NCBI GenBank assembly: GCA_963728545.1
Contig: CAVSKO010000003.1
Coordinates: forward strand, 372,001-436,000
Length of the DNA stretch: 64,000 bases
Origin: DASUNP01 sp963728545
GTDB lineage: Bacteria > Acidobacteriota > Blastocatellia > UBA7656
Direction: 5' to 3'
Under the pieces are notes generated by a model, which saw only the letters and a list, made by a program, of their open reading frames with translations, was not told the DNA's origin and did not search any database. The position numbers and the translations under genes are program-made. Positions within the stretch are counted from its first letter, which is position 1; each line of letters opens with the position of its first letter. Shown in pieces: positions 18,432-25,714 of this stretch.

Positions 18432-18782
18432 CTAAATACTATCCTCGTACAACTGATCAGTCTTTGCCGCCATGATGAAATCGTTGCGATGCAAGCCCTT
18501 GATCTTGTGCGTCCACCACGTGACTGTAACTTTGCCCCATTCGGTCAGCAGAGCGGGGTGATGCCCTTCGGCTTCTGCCGCCCGGCCTACGCCGTTTGTG
18601 AATTCGAGGGCGCGGGCGAAATTATCGAATTTGAAAACGCGCTCCAGGCGTTTAATGCCGTCGCGCTCCACGATCTGCCATTCGGGTATCTGCGGCAGCA
18701 GTTCTTTAATCTCTTCATCGCTCACAAGCGGAGCGTCTTTGCGACAGGCCACGCAACTGTGTTGCGCCAGGTTTTCGGTCAT
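18432..18782 (-). CDS. phhB: pterin-4a-carbinolamine dehydratase
   Basis: A 116-residue protein of normal family length. The signature EGHHPALLTEWGKVTVTWWT with the catalytic His pair and the C-terminal HKIKGLHRNDFIMAAKTD are clear. The family dehydrates 4a-hydroxytetrahydrobiopterin to quinonoid dihydropterin, recycling the cofactor of aromatic amino acid hydroxylases; other members act as dimerisation cofactors or in molybdopterin or folate metabolism. The ATG overlaps the folA stop, so it is the last gene of thyA-folA-phhB. No phenylalanine hydroxylase is in the window. N-terminal CVACRKDAP adds two Cys. Confidence 0.93.
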   Translation of the reverse strand: MTENLAQHSCVACRKDAPLVSDEEIKELLPQIPEWQIVERDGIKRLERVFKFDNFARALEFTNGVGRAAEAEGHHPALLTEWGKVTVTWWTHKIKGLHRNDFIMAAKTDQLYEDSI

Positions 18783-19294
18783 CACTTTTTTCCCTCTCGC
18801 ACCTTTGCTTTTTCAAGCAACTTGAAAGTTGTCGGATACTGGTTTTTCTCGTCGGCCGGATAATATGCGGATTGAGTTTCACGCCAGAGGCTTCGGTCCC
18901 ACGCAGGGAAGAAGGTATCCGCATCAACTTCGGCGTGAACCTCTGTCAGATAGAGGCGGTCGGCCCGCTCGATTGTCTGAGCGTATATGGCGGCCCCGCC
19001 GCAGATAAAGACTTCGGCCTCTCCGCGCTCTTCGGCCAAACGGAGAGCTTCATCTACGGAATGAGCGACCAGACAGCCTTCGACTTCAAGCTCGCGGTTT
19101 CGGGTGATGATGATAGTCTGCCTTCCCGGCAGAGCGCGGCCTATCGATTCAAAAGTCTTTCTACCCATTACGATGTGATGGCCCATCGTCAATTCGCGAA
19201 ATCTCTTCAAATCCGCGGACAATCGCCAGGGCAATTGATTGCCCTTCCCTATCCCGCCGCGCTCGTCCATCGCAACTATCAGAGAGACTCTCAC
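18782..19294 (-). CDS. folA: dihydrofolate reductase
   Basis: A 170-residue protein starting with GTG at 19294 inside the thyA stop region, after GGAGG. DHFR motifs are complete: SLIVAMDERGGIGKGNQLPW (with the Met20-type loop), DLKRFRELTMGHHIVMGRKTFESIG (NADPH and substrate contacts), LPGRQTIIITRN, and VFICGGAAIYAQ. It reduces dihydrofolate to tetrahydrofolate with NADPH. The gene sits directly between thyA and phhB with 4-base overlaps at one end and a 1-3 base overlap at the other, so the three are translationally coupled. This fits, since thymidylate synthase makes the dihydrofolate this enzyme recycles. Confidence 0.96.
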   Translation of the reverse strand: MRVSLIVAMDERGGIGKGNQLPWRLSADLKRFRELTMGHHIVMGRKTFESIGRALPGRQTIIITRNRELEVEGCLVAHSVDEALRLAEERGEAEVFICGGAAIYAQTIERADRLYLTEVHAEVDADTFFPAWDRSLWRETQSAYYPADEKNQYPTTFKLLEKAKVREGKK

Positions 19295-20085
19295 ACCGCC
19301 ACCTCCGCCTTGATGTGCGGGTAGGACTCATAGCCGACAAGCTCGAAATCCGAGTAATCGAATTCAAAGATCAATTTGACCGCCGGGTTGATCTTCATTC
19401 GAGGCAAATTCAGCGGCTCGCGCGAAAGCTGTAGCTTCGCCTGCTCCAGGTGATTCAAGTAGAGGTGCGCGTCGCCAAGCGTCTGTATGAACTCGCCCGG
19501 CTCAAGCCCCGTCACCTGCGCCACCATCATCGTGAGCAAAGCGTAAGAGGCGATGTTGAAAGGTACGCCCAAAAACACGTCGCCCGACCGTTGATAAAGC
19601 TGGCAAGAGAGCTTGCCTTCGGCGACATAAAACTGGAACAGCGCATGGCAAGGAGGCAGCCGCATATTATCTATCTCGGCGACGTTCCACGCGCTGACGA
19701 TCAACCTTCTCGAATCGGGATTGGACTTGATCTGCTCGACGACCGCCGAGATCTGGTCTATAACGCGCCGGTCTGCCGTGCGCCACGACCTCCACTGAGC
19801 GCCGTAGACCGGGCCGAGATTGCCTTCCGCATCGGCCCACTCGTTCCAGATATTCACGCCGTGATCTTGAAGATATTTGACGTTCGTGTCGCCTTTCAAA
19901 AACCAGAGCAGCTCGTAGATTATCGAGCGCGTGTGAAGCTTTTTAGTCGTCAATAGCGGGAACCCTTCGCCGAGGTCGAAACGCATCTGATAGCCGAATA
20001 CGGATAAAGTTCCGGTCCCGGTGCGGTCCTGCTTTTCGACTCCCGTATCGAGAATATGTCTCATCAAGTCCAAATATTGTTTCAC
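19291..20085 (-). CDS. thyA: thymidylate synthase
   Basis: A 264-residue ThyA of standard length, starting with GTG at 20085 after GAGGAT. Motifs include DRTGTGTLSVFGYQMRFDL at the N-terminus, YELLWFLKGDTNVKYL, PVYGAQWRSW, the catalytic Cys in PPCHALFQFYV, and the nucleotide-binding LYQRSGDVFLGVPFNIASYA. It methylates dUMP to dTMP using methylenetetrahydrofolate, producing dihydrofolate. It is the first gene of thyA-folA-phhB. The 295 bases upstream, before the divergent gene at 20381, show no further feature I can name. Confidence 0.97.
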   Translation of the reverse strand: MKQYLDLMRHILDTGVEKQDRTGTGTLSVFGYQMRFDLGEGFPLLTTKKLHTRSIIYELLWFLKGDTNVKYLQDHGVNIWNEWADAEGNLGPVYGAQWRSWRTADRRVIDQISAVVEQIKSNPDSRRLIVSAWNVAEIDNMRLPPCHALFQFYVAEGKLSCQLYQRSGDVFLGVPFNIASYALLTMMVAQVTGLEPGEFIQTLGDAHLYLNHLEQAKLQLSREPLNLPRMKINPAVKLIFEFDYSDFELVGYESYPHIKAEVAV

Positions 20086-20380
20086 GCCCGATCCTCGCTT
20101 TATGATCTTCTACGGCTTTGAATTGAAATATAGCACGACAACAAAAGAAGCCCTAACCGCAGACCAAACCTCCGGACAGCTATCAAAATCACTGCAAGGT
20201 TCGCCCGCCTGCTTGTTCATAATTTGAGCGAATGTGCCCGCTGCTCTGAATCGCTCTCACGTCGCTTTCGACAGATAAAAAATGGAACATTCGGCCTGAA
20301 GCGGTGTCTATACAAGCAGCGCCGAATTCTAAAACCGCAAATCAATTTGATCCAATACCATGAAACAGTGAGGTAGAGTT

Positions 20381-22174
20381 GTGTCTAACAAGCTCGATAA
20401 GATTCAAATCCCGAACCCTTGCCCAGCCGATTGGGAAGAGATGACGGGCAACGACCGCATGCGTTATTGCGAAGATTGCAAGAAGCATGTTTACAACCTC
20501 TCAAAGATGAGCCGGCGCGAAGCCGAGGCTCTCATAGCAACCCGTCGAGGCAATCTCTGCGCGAGAATTGTTCGCAACCCTGACGGAACGGTCTTGACCG
20601 AAGAGATTATCTCAAGCAGCCATCCGGGCATTCGTCGCGCTTCGCCCGTAGCCGCCGCCGTCGTCACGGCTATTTTGACAATCAGCTTAAGCGCCGTCGC
20701 CGAGCGACCTGCTTTTATTGGCAAACCCGTCCCGACGATCACAAAAGAATCTGGCGACAAGAAGCCGGATACCGAGCCACAGACGGGAGGCGGCATTTGT
20801 TCAATCGCAGGCACTGTAACTGACCAGGCCGGGGCTCCCATCAGTATGGTGAATGTAAGATTGATGAACAACCAGACAGGCGTCGAGCTAAAAATAAGCA
20901 CCGGCGAAGACGGGGTGTATAACTTTGCTCAGGTGGAAGCAGGATCATACGCGCTGATATTTGCACGTCCTGGTTTCACTGCGACTAAAGTCGAACCCGT
21001 AACCGTGCAGCAGGGAGAGGAGCGTCGCGAAGACGTGAAGATGAGCCCCGGCTTCGTAGTCCTGGGCGGAGCTATAGCCTTGCCGGTTTTTCCGCTTCGA
21101 GAGCTTTACGATAAAAGCGACCGCATAGTCGTAGCCCGTGTGGGCGAGTCGTCCACGGTCGAAACCGAAGGCGAATCCAAATTAATCAAGACGCAGCTAC
21201 AGGTATCTTCGACGCTCAAAGGGTCGGGCAACGAGCAGACGGTTGACGTTTATCACTGGGTCTACGGAGAAGAAGATGAGATGTACGCCAGCGGCGCGAA
21301 CTTGCTACTTTTTCTCAAACGGCGTCAGTTCAAGCAAAGGGGTGCGAAAGTTGGTTATGAAGCCGTTGACACACAACGAGCCGTAAAAAAATTGTCCGAA
21401 GCCGATTTGCAAGTTTACCTGCAACGCATCGATGAGCTTGCGACTATCATGAGTAAAGAGAAGCCCGATCAGGCTGAGATTGTCGAATGGCTTGTGCGAT
21501 GCGCCGAAGACCCCGCGACAAGGTGGGAAGGCGTTTACGAACTTGCGTCGAGCGTCTACAGCCTGGCCGAAGACTCAGAAGAGACTGTCGAAGATGCCGA
21601 GGCCGCTGTCGAAGAGGAACAAGCCCCTGTTGAAGAACCCGAAAGCGAAGCCGTTGAGGAAACTGAGGAAGCTACGGAAACCGAATCGGAAGCCGAACAG
21701 GCAAACGAGCGGGCATGGGCTATGCTATTGACCGCAGCGCAAAAAGAACGTCTTAACCAAACGCTCTTCAACATCAAGACAATTAAAGAGGGCGACACGG
21801 AGTTGATAGGGCTTGTTCAGCATTGGGATGACGGCCGCCTGGTTCCATTTCTGCTCGCGCAGCTCCAACAGATGGAAGCAAATCCTACCCGCTTCGCAGA
21901 AGATATTGTCAATCGAATATCTGACGCGCTTAAGGATGAAGACGTAGCTGAGCTGGCCGCACAGTACAGCGATAACGTCTCCTATGAAGACCTGGAGCCC
22001 GAAGAAGCAGAAGAGACAGAAGAGGCGGAACCGGGCGAAGAGGCCGAAGATGTCGAAGCTCTCGAAGAGGCCGGAGCGGTCGTAGCCAGTAGATCCGAAG
22101 ATGAGGCCCGGCAGAATCGAAGCGAGATGTTGCGGAAATTTATCGCGCTCGCAGAGAGCAAGGCGAAAAAGTGA
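20381..22174 (+). CDS. membrane-anchored protein with Cys-rich N-terminus, carboxypeptidase-regulatory domain and acidic tracts
   Basis: A 597-residue protein starting with GTG at 20381 after GAGGT. It has no N-terminal signal. Instead it opens with a compact Cys module (PCPADWEEM, MRYCEDCKKHVYNLS, NLCARI), then a single transmembrane helix at about residues 90-108 (VAAAVVTAILTISLSAVA). Outside follows a carboxypeptidase regulatory-like beta domain (GTVTDQAGAPISMVNVRL ... DGVYNFAQVEAGSYALIFARPGFTAT), then a long region with two strongly acidic Glu-rich tracts (about residues 390-440 and 540-570). The Cys module probably binds zinc in the cytoplasm. No catalytic motif is seen; the role is unknown. 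Confidence 0.72.
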   Translation: MSNKLDKIQIPNPCPADWEEMTGNDRMRYCEDCKKHVYNLSKMSRREAEALIATRRGNLCARIVRNPDGTVLTEEIISSSHPGIRRASPVAAAVVTAILTISLSAVAERPAFIGKPVPTITKESGDKKPDTEPQTGGGICSIAGTVTDQAGAPISMVNVRLMNNQTGVELKISTGEDGVYNFAQVEAGSYALIFARPGFTATKVEPVTVQQGEERREDVKMSPGFVVLGGAIALPVFPLRELYDKSDRIVVARVGESSTVETEGESKLIKTQLQVSSTLKGSGNEQTVDVYHWVYGEEDEMYASGANLLLFLKRRQFKQRGAKVGYEAVDTQRAVKKLSEADLQVYLQRIDELATIMSKEKPDQAEIVEWLVRCAEDPATRWEGVYELASSVYSLAEDSEETVEDAEAAVEEEQAPVEEPESEAVEETEEATETESEAEQANERAWAMLLTAAQKERLNQTLFNIKTIKEGDTELIGLVQHWDDGRLVPFLLAQLQQMEANPTRFAEDIVNRISDALKDEDVAELAAQYSDNVSYEDLEPEEAEETEEAEPGEEAEDVEALEEAGAVVASRSEDEARQNRSEMLRKFIALAESKAKK

Positions 22175-22194
22175 GGCATGCCTGGATATTTATA

Positions 22195-22262
22195 AGTCCT
22201 GAGTCCTGAGTGATTCAGAATATTAATATTTTTTACTCGGGACTCAGGACTCAACACTCAGG
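22195..22262. repeat. AGTCCTG heptamer palindrome
   Basis: The left arm 22195-22211 is a tandem of the 7-base unit AGTCCTG/AGTCCTG; the right arm 22235-22251 is its reverse complement with one change that still pairs as G-U. Further units follow to 22262. It separates two convergent genes. The architecture matches the TGATGAG palindromes although the unit differs. Confidence 0.75.
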
Positions 22263-23505
22263 ATTGTTCTATCAAGCATTGGTTGCGGCGACGGATCGTA
22301 TGATCTTTTTCGATCCTTGTTTTGATAACCGCGTTCTTCTCAGTCTTAAGCAATCCCTTAAGAATAGGCTCAGAAAATCGGCCGTGTTTGCGCCAGATTG
22401 CTTTAGCCGTCGTTGCGATGCCTGAAGGCGTATCGGCCAGACGCGCTATCTGCTGTCGGACTGTCGCTTCCATCTCAGGCGTAACGACTTCCAACCGCCC
22501 CACAAGCACGCGAGTAAGCTCTGCCGGGCGCGGTTCGATCGCGATAGGAAGTATCGCATCCGTCAATTTGCGAGGCACGATGTAGAAGACGCGCAGCCCT
22601 TCTTCAAACCACGAATCGCGCCACGTCTTTATCATCGCTTTCGCTTCGCTTGCGTATAGCCCCTGCCCGACCAGAATTATTTCAAGTTCGTTTTCAAGCT
22701 CGCTCATGCTTCGATCAAGCTGCGGACGTTCAAGCGTTACTTCGCCCTGGAGCATATCGTTAACGCGATAACCGACATGGCCGGCGCGCATCTCAAACAG
22801 GACAAACTGCGGAACGAGGTTCCAACCCGCGTTTTTTACGACGACACGGTCGCCATCGAGCCGCGCCGACACCGGAAGATTGAACGTGCCGACGCCTCGG
22901 TAGAAAAGAAACTTTTCAAACTGCTGGTTCTTCTCCTTATTATCATAACCGCAAACGCGAACCGGAGCGGCCTCGGTTTCGCGAGCCGGATAATAGTGGC
23001 TCTCGGCAGATTCGATAGGATAATTTACATTAGCGCCGGGCATCACCACGATGCGGCCCCAGTCGATCCCGTCCGAAACTGTTCTCGCTTGAGGATACCA
23101 CTCGGTTATCCTCCCCTGCGGGAAAGCGACTCTCACAGAGACTTCCGTTTCCTGGTCGGAATAAAAATAGAGAACGGGTGTCTCCAGTCTGACTCGCGCC
23201 TTCAGGTCGCACTTGATACAGCCATGTCTCAGCCCTTTGCCTTTGGTCAGCCCCTTCTCTTTGTATACAAAGCTCGGCAGATCGCTTGTGCCGCCGAGCG
23301 CGCGCCAATCGACGGCAGTGCCGTCTTTGCCTGCAATCGAAGTGAAGGTGCCCCATTCGTGGACGATCAATCGATTAGGCTGGTCAAAAGAAGCTTGCGG
23401 CGTGATCTCCTGATTTTGGCGCGCGGGCTGAGTTGCGATGAGCGCGGTTAGAGCGAAAGCAATCAATCCGTGAAAGGATAAGCGCGGTCGAACGAGTTTC
23501 CTCAT
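22258..23505 (-). CDS. conserved exported protein of unknown function (HEWGT type)
   Basis: A 415-residue protein with AGGAGG upstream. An N-terminal signal segment (FHGLIAFALTALIATQPA) is followed by the striking LIVHEWGTFTSIAGKDGTAVDW, then RALGGTSDLPSFVYKEK, a Cys pair HGCIKCDLKARVRLETPVLYFYS and VAFPQGRITEWYP. I have a general memory of similar HEWGTFT proteins in planctomycetes and acidobacteria, but know no function. The His, Glu and Cys residues could bind a metal. The C-terminal part carries a Lys/Arg-rich helix-forming stretch. It has no operon partner. Confidence 0.72.
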   Translation of the reverse strand: MRKLVRPRLSFHGLIAFALTALIATQPARQNQEITPQASFDQPNRLIVHEWGTFTSIAGKDGTAVDWRALGGTSDLPSFVYKEKGLTKGKGLRHGCIKCDLKARVRLETPVLYFYSDQETEVSVRVAFPQGRITEWYPQARTVSDGIDWGRIVVMPGANVNYPIESAESHYYPARETEAAPVRVCGYDNKEKNQQFEKFLFYRGVGTFNLPVSARLDGDRVVVKNAGWNLVPQFVLFEMRAGHVGYRVNDMLQGEVTLERPQLDRSMSELENELEIILVGQGLYASEAKAMIKTWRDSWFEEGLRVFYIVPRKLTDAILPIAIEPRPAELTRVLVGRLEVVTPEMEATVRQQIARLADTPSGIATTAKAIWRKHGRFSEPILKGLLKTEKNAVIKTRIEKDHTIRRRNQCLIEQS

Positions 23506-23823
23506 GTCCGGTCCTCCTATTCCCTGCTCTACCCGTTAAAAGAACGGGCCGCAGTCTCTATTTTGCGAACGGATAGTTGATGTATTGCCGTGACCACGGC
23601 CCGGCTATATTCAGACTTTCAGAGTAACGCTTTGCCGGGTTGAAAAAGAGCGACCCGAGTCTGCCCCGCTTGAAAGAAAAATCGAGCGCGAAAGGCGATA
23701 TGCCCCGGTCGCGTCCGAGCGGCCTCGCGCAAGCGGATTACTAGATTTGCTAAAGCCGTCGTTTTAACGCAAAGATCGCAAAGCGTCGCAAAGACCGCCA
23801 AAAGAATCCGTACTCAACCCGCA
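23506..23823. other. 318-base intergenic region with CGCAAAG direct repeats
   Basis: No gene is supported. At 23766-23796 the word CGCAAAG occurs three times with 4-5 base spacers, matching the word in the palindrome at 8171-8226; this copy lacks the opposite arm. The reading frame over it on the minus strand looks like repeat-encoded sequence, not a protein. Confidence 0.55.
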
Positions 23824-24951
23824 TTAAAACCAGACCAGATCGAGATAATCTTTCCATAATTCGAGATCGACCATTTCAGGGTCGAGTCGCATCAGCCCCG
23901 CTCGCGTGACGCCTTTGGGCAAACCGACCAGCGCGATCATTCGATTCAACACTTTTTGTCTGCTCGCTTCCGGCACGCGCGGCAGCAAGTGCCAGAGCGT
24001 GAGCGTGTCGCGAGGGCGGGACTTGGCCAAAACAGTTGCTAACGCCTCTTCGCCTCCGTCCTCGAAATCATATTTTTCAAGCGCCTGCCGAAATTCATCC
24101 GATGCGTCATCAAAATAAGGTGTGCCCGGTCCGATGCCCGCTCGCAACCGGCACATCGTCCCTATCGGGACATAAGAGTTGCGGTCATCTCGCGAAAGCT
24201 CGACCCAGCCCGAAGTCACGTGAAGCAACCCGTTGCCCGCTTCGTCTACGTCAAGCGTATAGGCGCAGCCGAGATCGATTGCGACTGCCGACGGCGTGTC
24301 TACGAAAAACAGTCGCGGAGGCGCTGTGATCTTTGCCTGCATCCGTCCGCGATCAAGCGCAAGACGATGCTCTTTCTCGCTCGTCTCGACAAGCCTCATG
24401 AGCGTGCCCGGATCGACCTCTACCTGGCCGATGTCTGCAACCGTGATTCGGGCGCGCGATTGCCCGTCCGTTTCGAGCGCGCCTCCTACCGCGAGACGGC
24501 CTGTCTCTTTAATACCGCGTGAATCGACTTTCGGATCACCCGCCAGCGCGATGACCTGCCACGCCGGTTTAGATGTATCTACTTCCGGCCCGCCTTTTTT
24601 CAGATACCAAACCAGCGCGATGGCCGCGATCATCGCAAGCGCAGTAGTCGCGGCTGAAAGAGCGGGCCAGCCGAAACGGAACCCGCCGGAACTCGTCCGT
24701 TGAGTCGCCGGTTTGACTTGCGGCGTGTTTGATTGATTGTCGAGCGCCGCTTCTATATCGCTCCACAGTGACGAGGGAGCCGAAACTTGCGGCAGGCGCT
24801 CGGCGAGTTGGATTCCAAGCTCTATCTCTTCGCGCTCTGCCCTGCACCGCGCGCAACGCGACAGGTGATCGGCGACGCGGGCAGATTCACTCGCGTCAAG
24901 CTCGCCCTGGCAGTAGGCGGAAAGTTTTTTGATTACGTGACGATCGAACAT
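23824..24951 (-). CDS. anti-sigma factor with zinc-finger and FecR-like domain
   Basis: About 375 residues from the ATG at 24951, one base after the sigma-factor stop. Residues 1-45 form a zf-HC2 anti-sigma domain with HLSRCARC (HxxxCxxC). A single transmembrane helix lies at about residues 110-130 (LSAATTALAMIAAIALVWYL). The outside part resembles FecR: ALETDGQSRARITVADIGQVEVDPGTLMRLVE and LHVTSGWVELSRDDRN. Such proteins hold the sigma factor at the membrane and release it on a signal. The tight pairing with the sigma gene supports this. Confidence 0.85.
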   Translation of the reverse strand: MFDRHVIKKLSAYCQGELDASESARVADHLSRCARCRAEREEIELGIQLAERLPQVSAPSSLWSDIEAALDNQSNTPQVKPATQRTSSGGFRFGWPALSAATTALAMIAAIALVWYLKKGGPEVDTSKPAWQVIALAGDPKVDSRGIKETGRLAVGGALETDGQSRARITVADIGQVEVDPGTLMRLVETSEKEHRLALDRGRMQAKITAPPRLFFVDTPSAVAIDLGCAYTLDVDEAGNGLLHVTSGWVELSRDDRNSYVPIGTMCRLRAGIGPGTPYFDDASDEFRQALEKYDFEDGGEEALATVLAKSRPRDTLTLWHLLPRVPEASRQKVLNRMIALVGLPKGVTRAGLMRLDPEMVDLELWKDYLDLVWF

Positions 24952-24952
24952 T

Positions 24953-25549
24953 TCATTTCCCTGCGATGAATTCATCGCGCAAGAACGCGAGCTTGCGCGC
25001 CAGCGTTTTATGACCGCGATTCAGACGCGAGGCAACCGTCCCTTTCGATAAGCCGAGCGTCTCTGCGATCTCTTCGTAAGAAAGTTCTTCGACGTATTTG
25101 AGCAAGATCGGCAATCGGAGCTTGGGGCTGAGGCCCGCAATCGCAGTCCTGACACAATCGGCCACCTGGCGGCGGCTGTAAGACTCTTCTTGAGAGCTGC
25201 GCGTGACCATGTTCTTCACCTCCACTTCGGGGCTGAATGGAACGAACCGCCTCCGCTTTCTCTGCTCATCGACGCAGGTGTTCACGACGATGCGGTAAAG
25301 CCAGGTTGTAAACTCTGCGTCGTGCCGATATTGAGCAATCGCGCTGAAGAGTTTTAAAAAGACCTGCTGCGCGGCGTCGCTCGCCATCGCTTCGTCGCCG
25401 CAAAAGTGGAAAGCCACGCTATAGACCCTGTCTTTGTACGCTTCAAACAACTGCTGAAAAGCAACCCGGTCGCCCCGCTTGCAGGCTTCGATAGTCTGAT
25501 CATCGATTTCGCGTTCTCTCATCTGCAAGGGTTGCCCCATATCGATCAA
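24953..25549 (-). CDS. ECF-type RNA polymerase sigma factor
   Basis: A 198-residue sigma-70 family protein of ECF size. Region 2 is visible as AFQQLFEAYKDRVYSVAFHF, DAAQQVFLKLFSAIAQY and TWLYRIVVNTCVDEQRKRRR. Region 4 follows as GLSPKLRLPILLKYVEELSYEEIAETLGLSKGTVASRLNRG. It directs polymerase to a small regulon, with its activity set by the anti-sigma factor encoded one base downstream. The start is uncertain among ATGs at 25549, 25540 and 25522; none has a strong Shine-Dalgarno. The target promoters cannot be deduced here, but the adjacent divergent FG-GAP gene is a candidate. Confidence 0.92.
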   Translation of the reverse strand: MIDMGQPLQMREREIDDQTIEACKRGDRVAFQQLFEAYKDRVYSVAFHFCGDEAMASDAAQQVFLKLFSAIAQYRHDAEFTTWLYRIVVNTCVDEQRKRRRFVPFSPEVEVKNMVTRSSQEESYSRRQVADCVRTAIAGLSPKLRLPILLKYVEELSYEEIAETLGLSKGTVASRLNRGHKTLARKLAFLRDEFIAGK

Positions 25550-25714
25550 GCCATTCTCACATCCACAAACTTAGACGAACAGGCCGCGCATTTGCTTCCA
25601 TATTTCTTCTAAAGCTATTGCGGCCTGCTCAGAGAGGTCGCGCATTTATTTGCAGGCGTTGTATAATTTTCAACCTCTAGGAAACACTCTTTCAATTTAA
25701 TAGACAGGGGGTTT

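Noticed and set aside
23619..23801. 60-codon open frame over the CGCAAAG repeats
   Set aside because: Encoded by repeat sequence, with no ribosome binding site.
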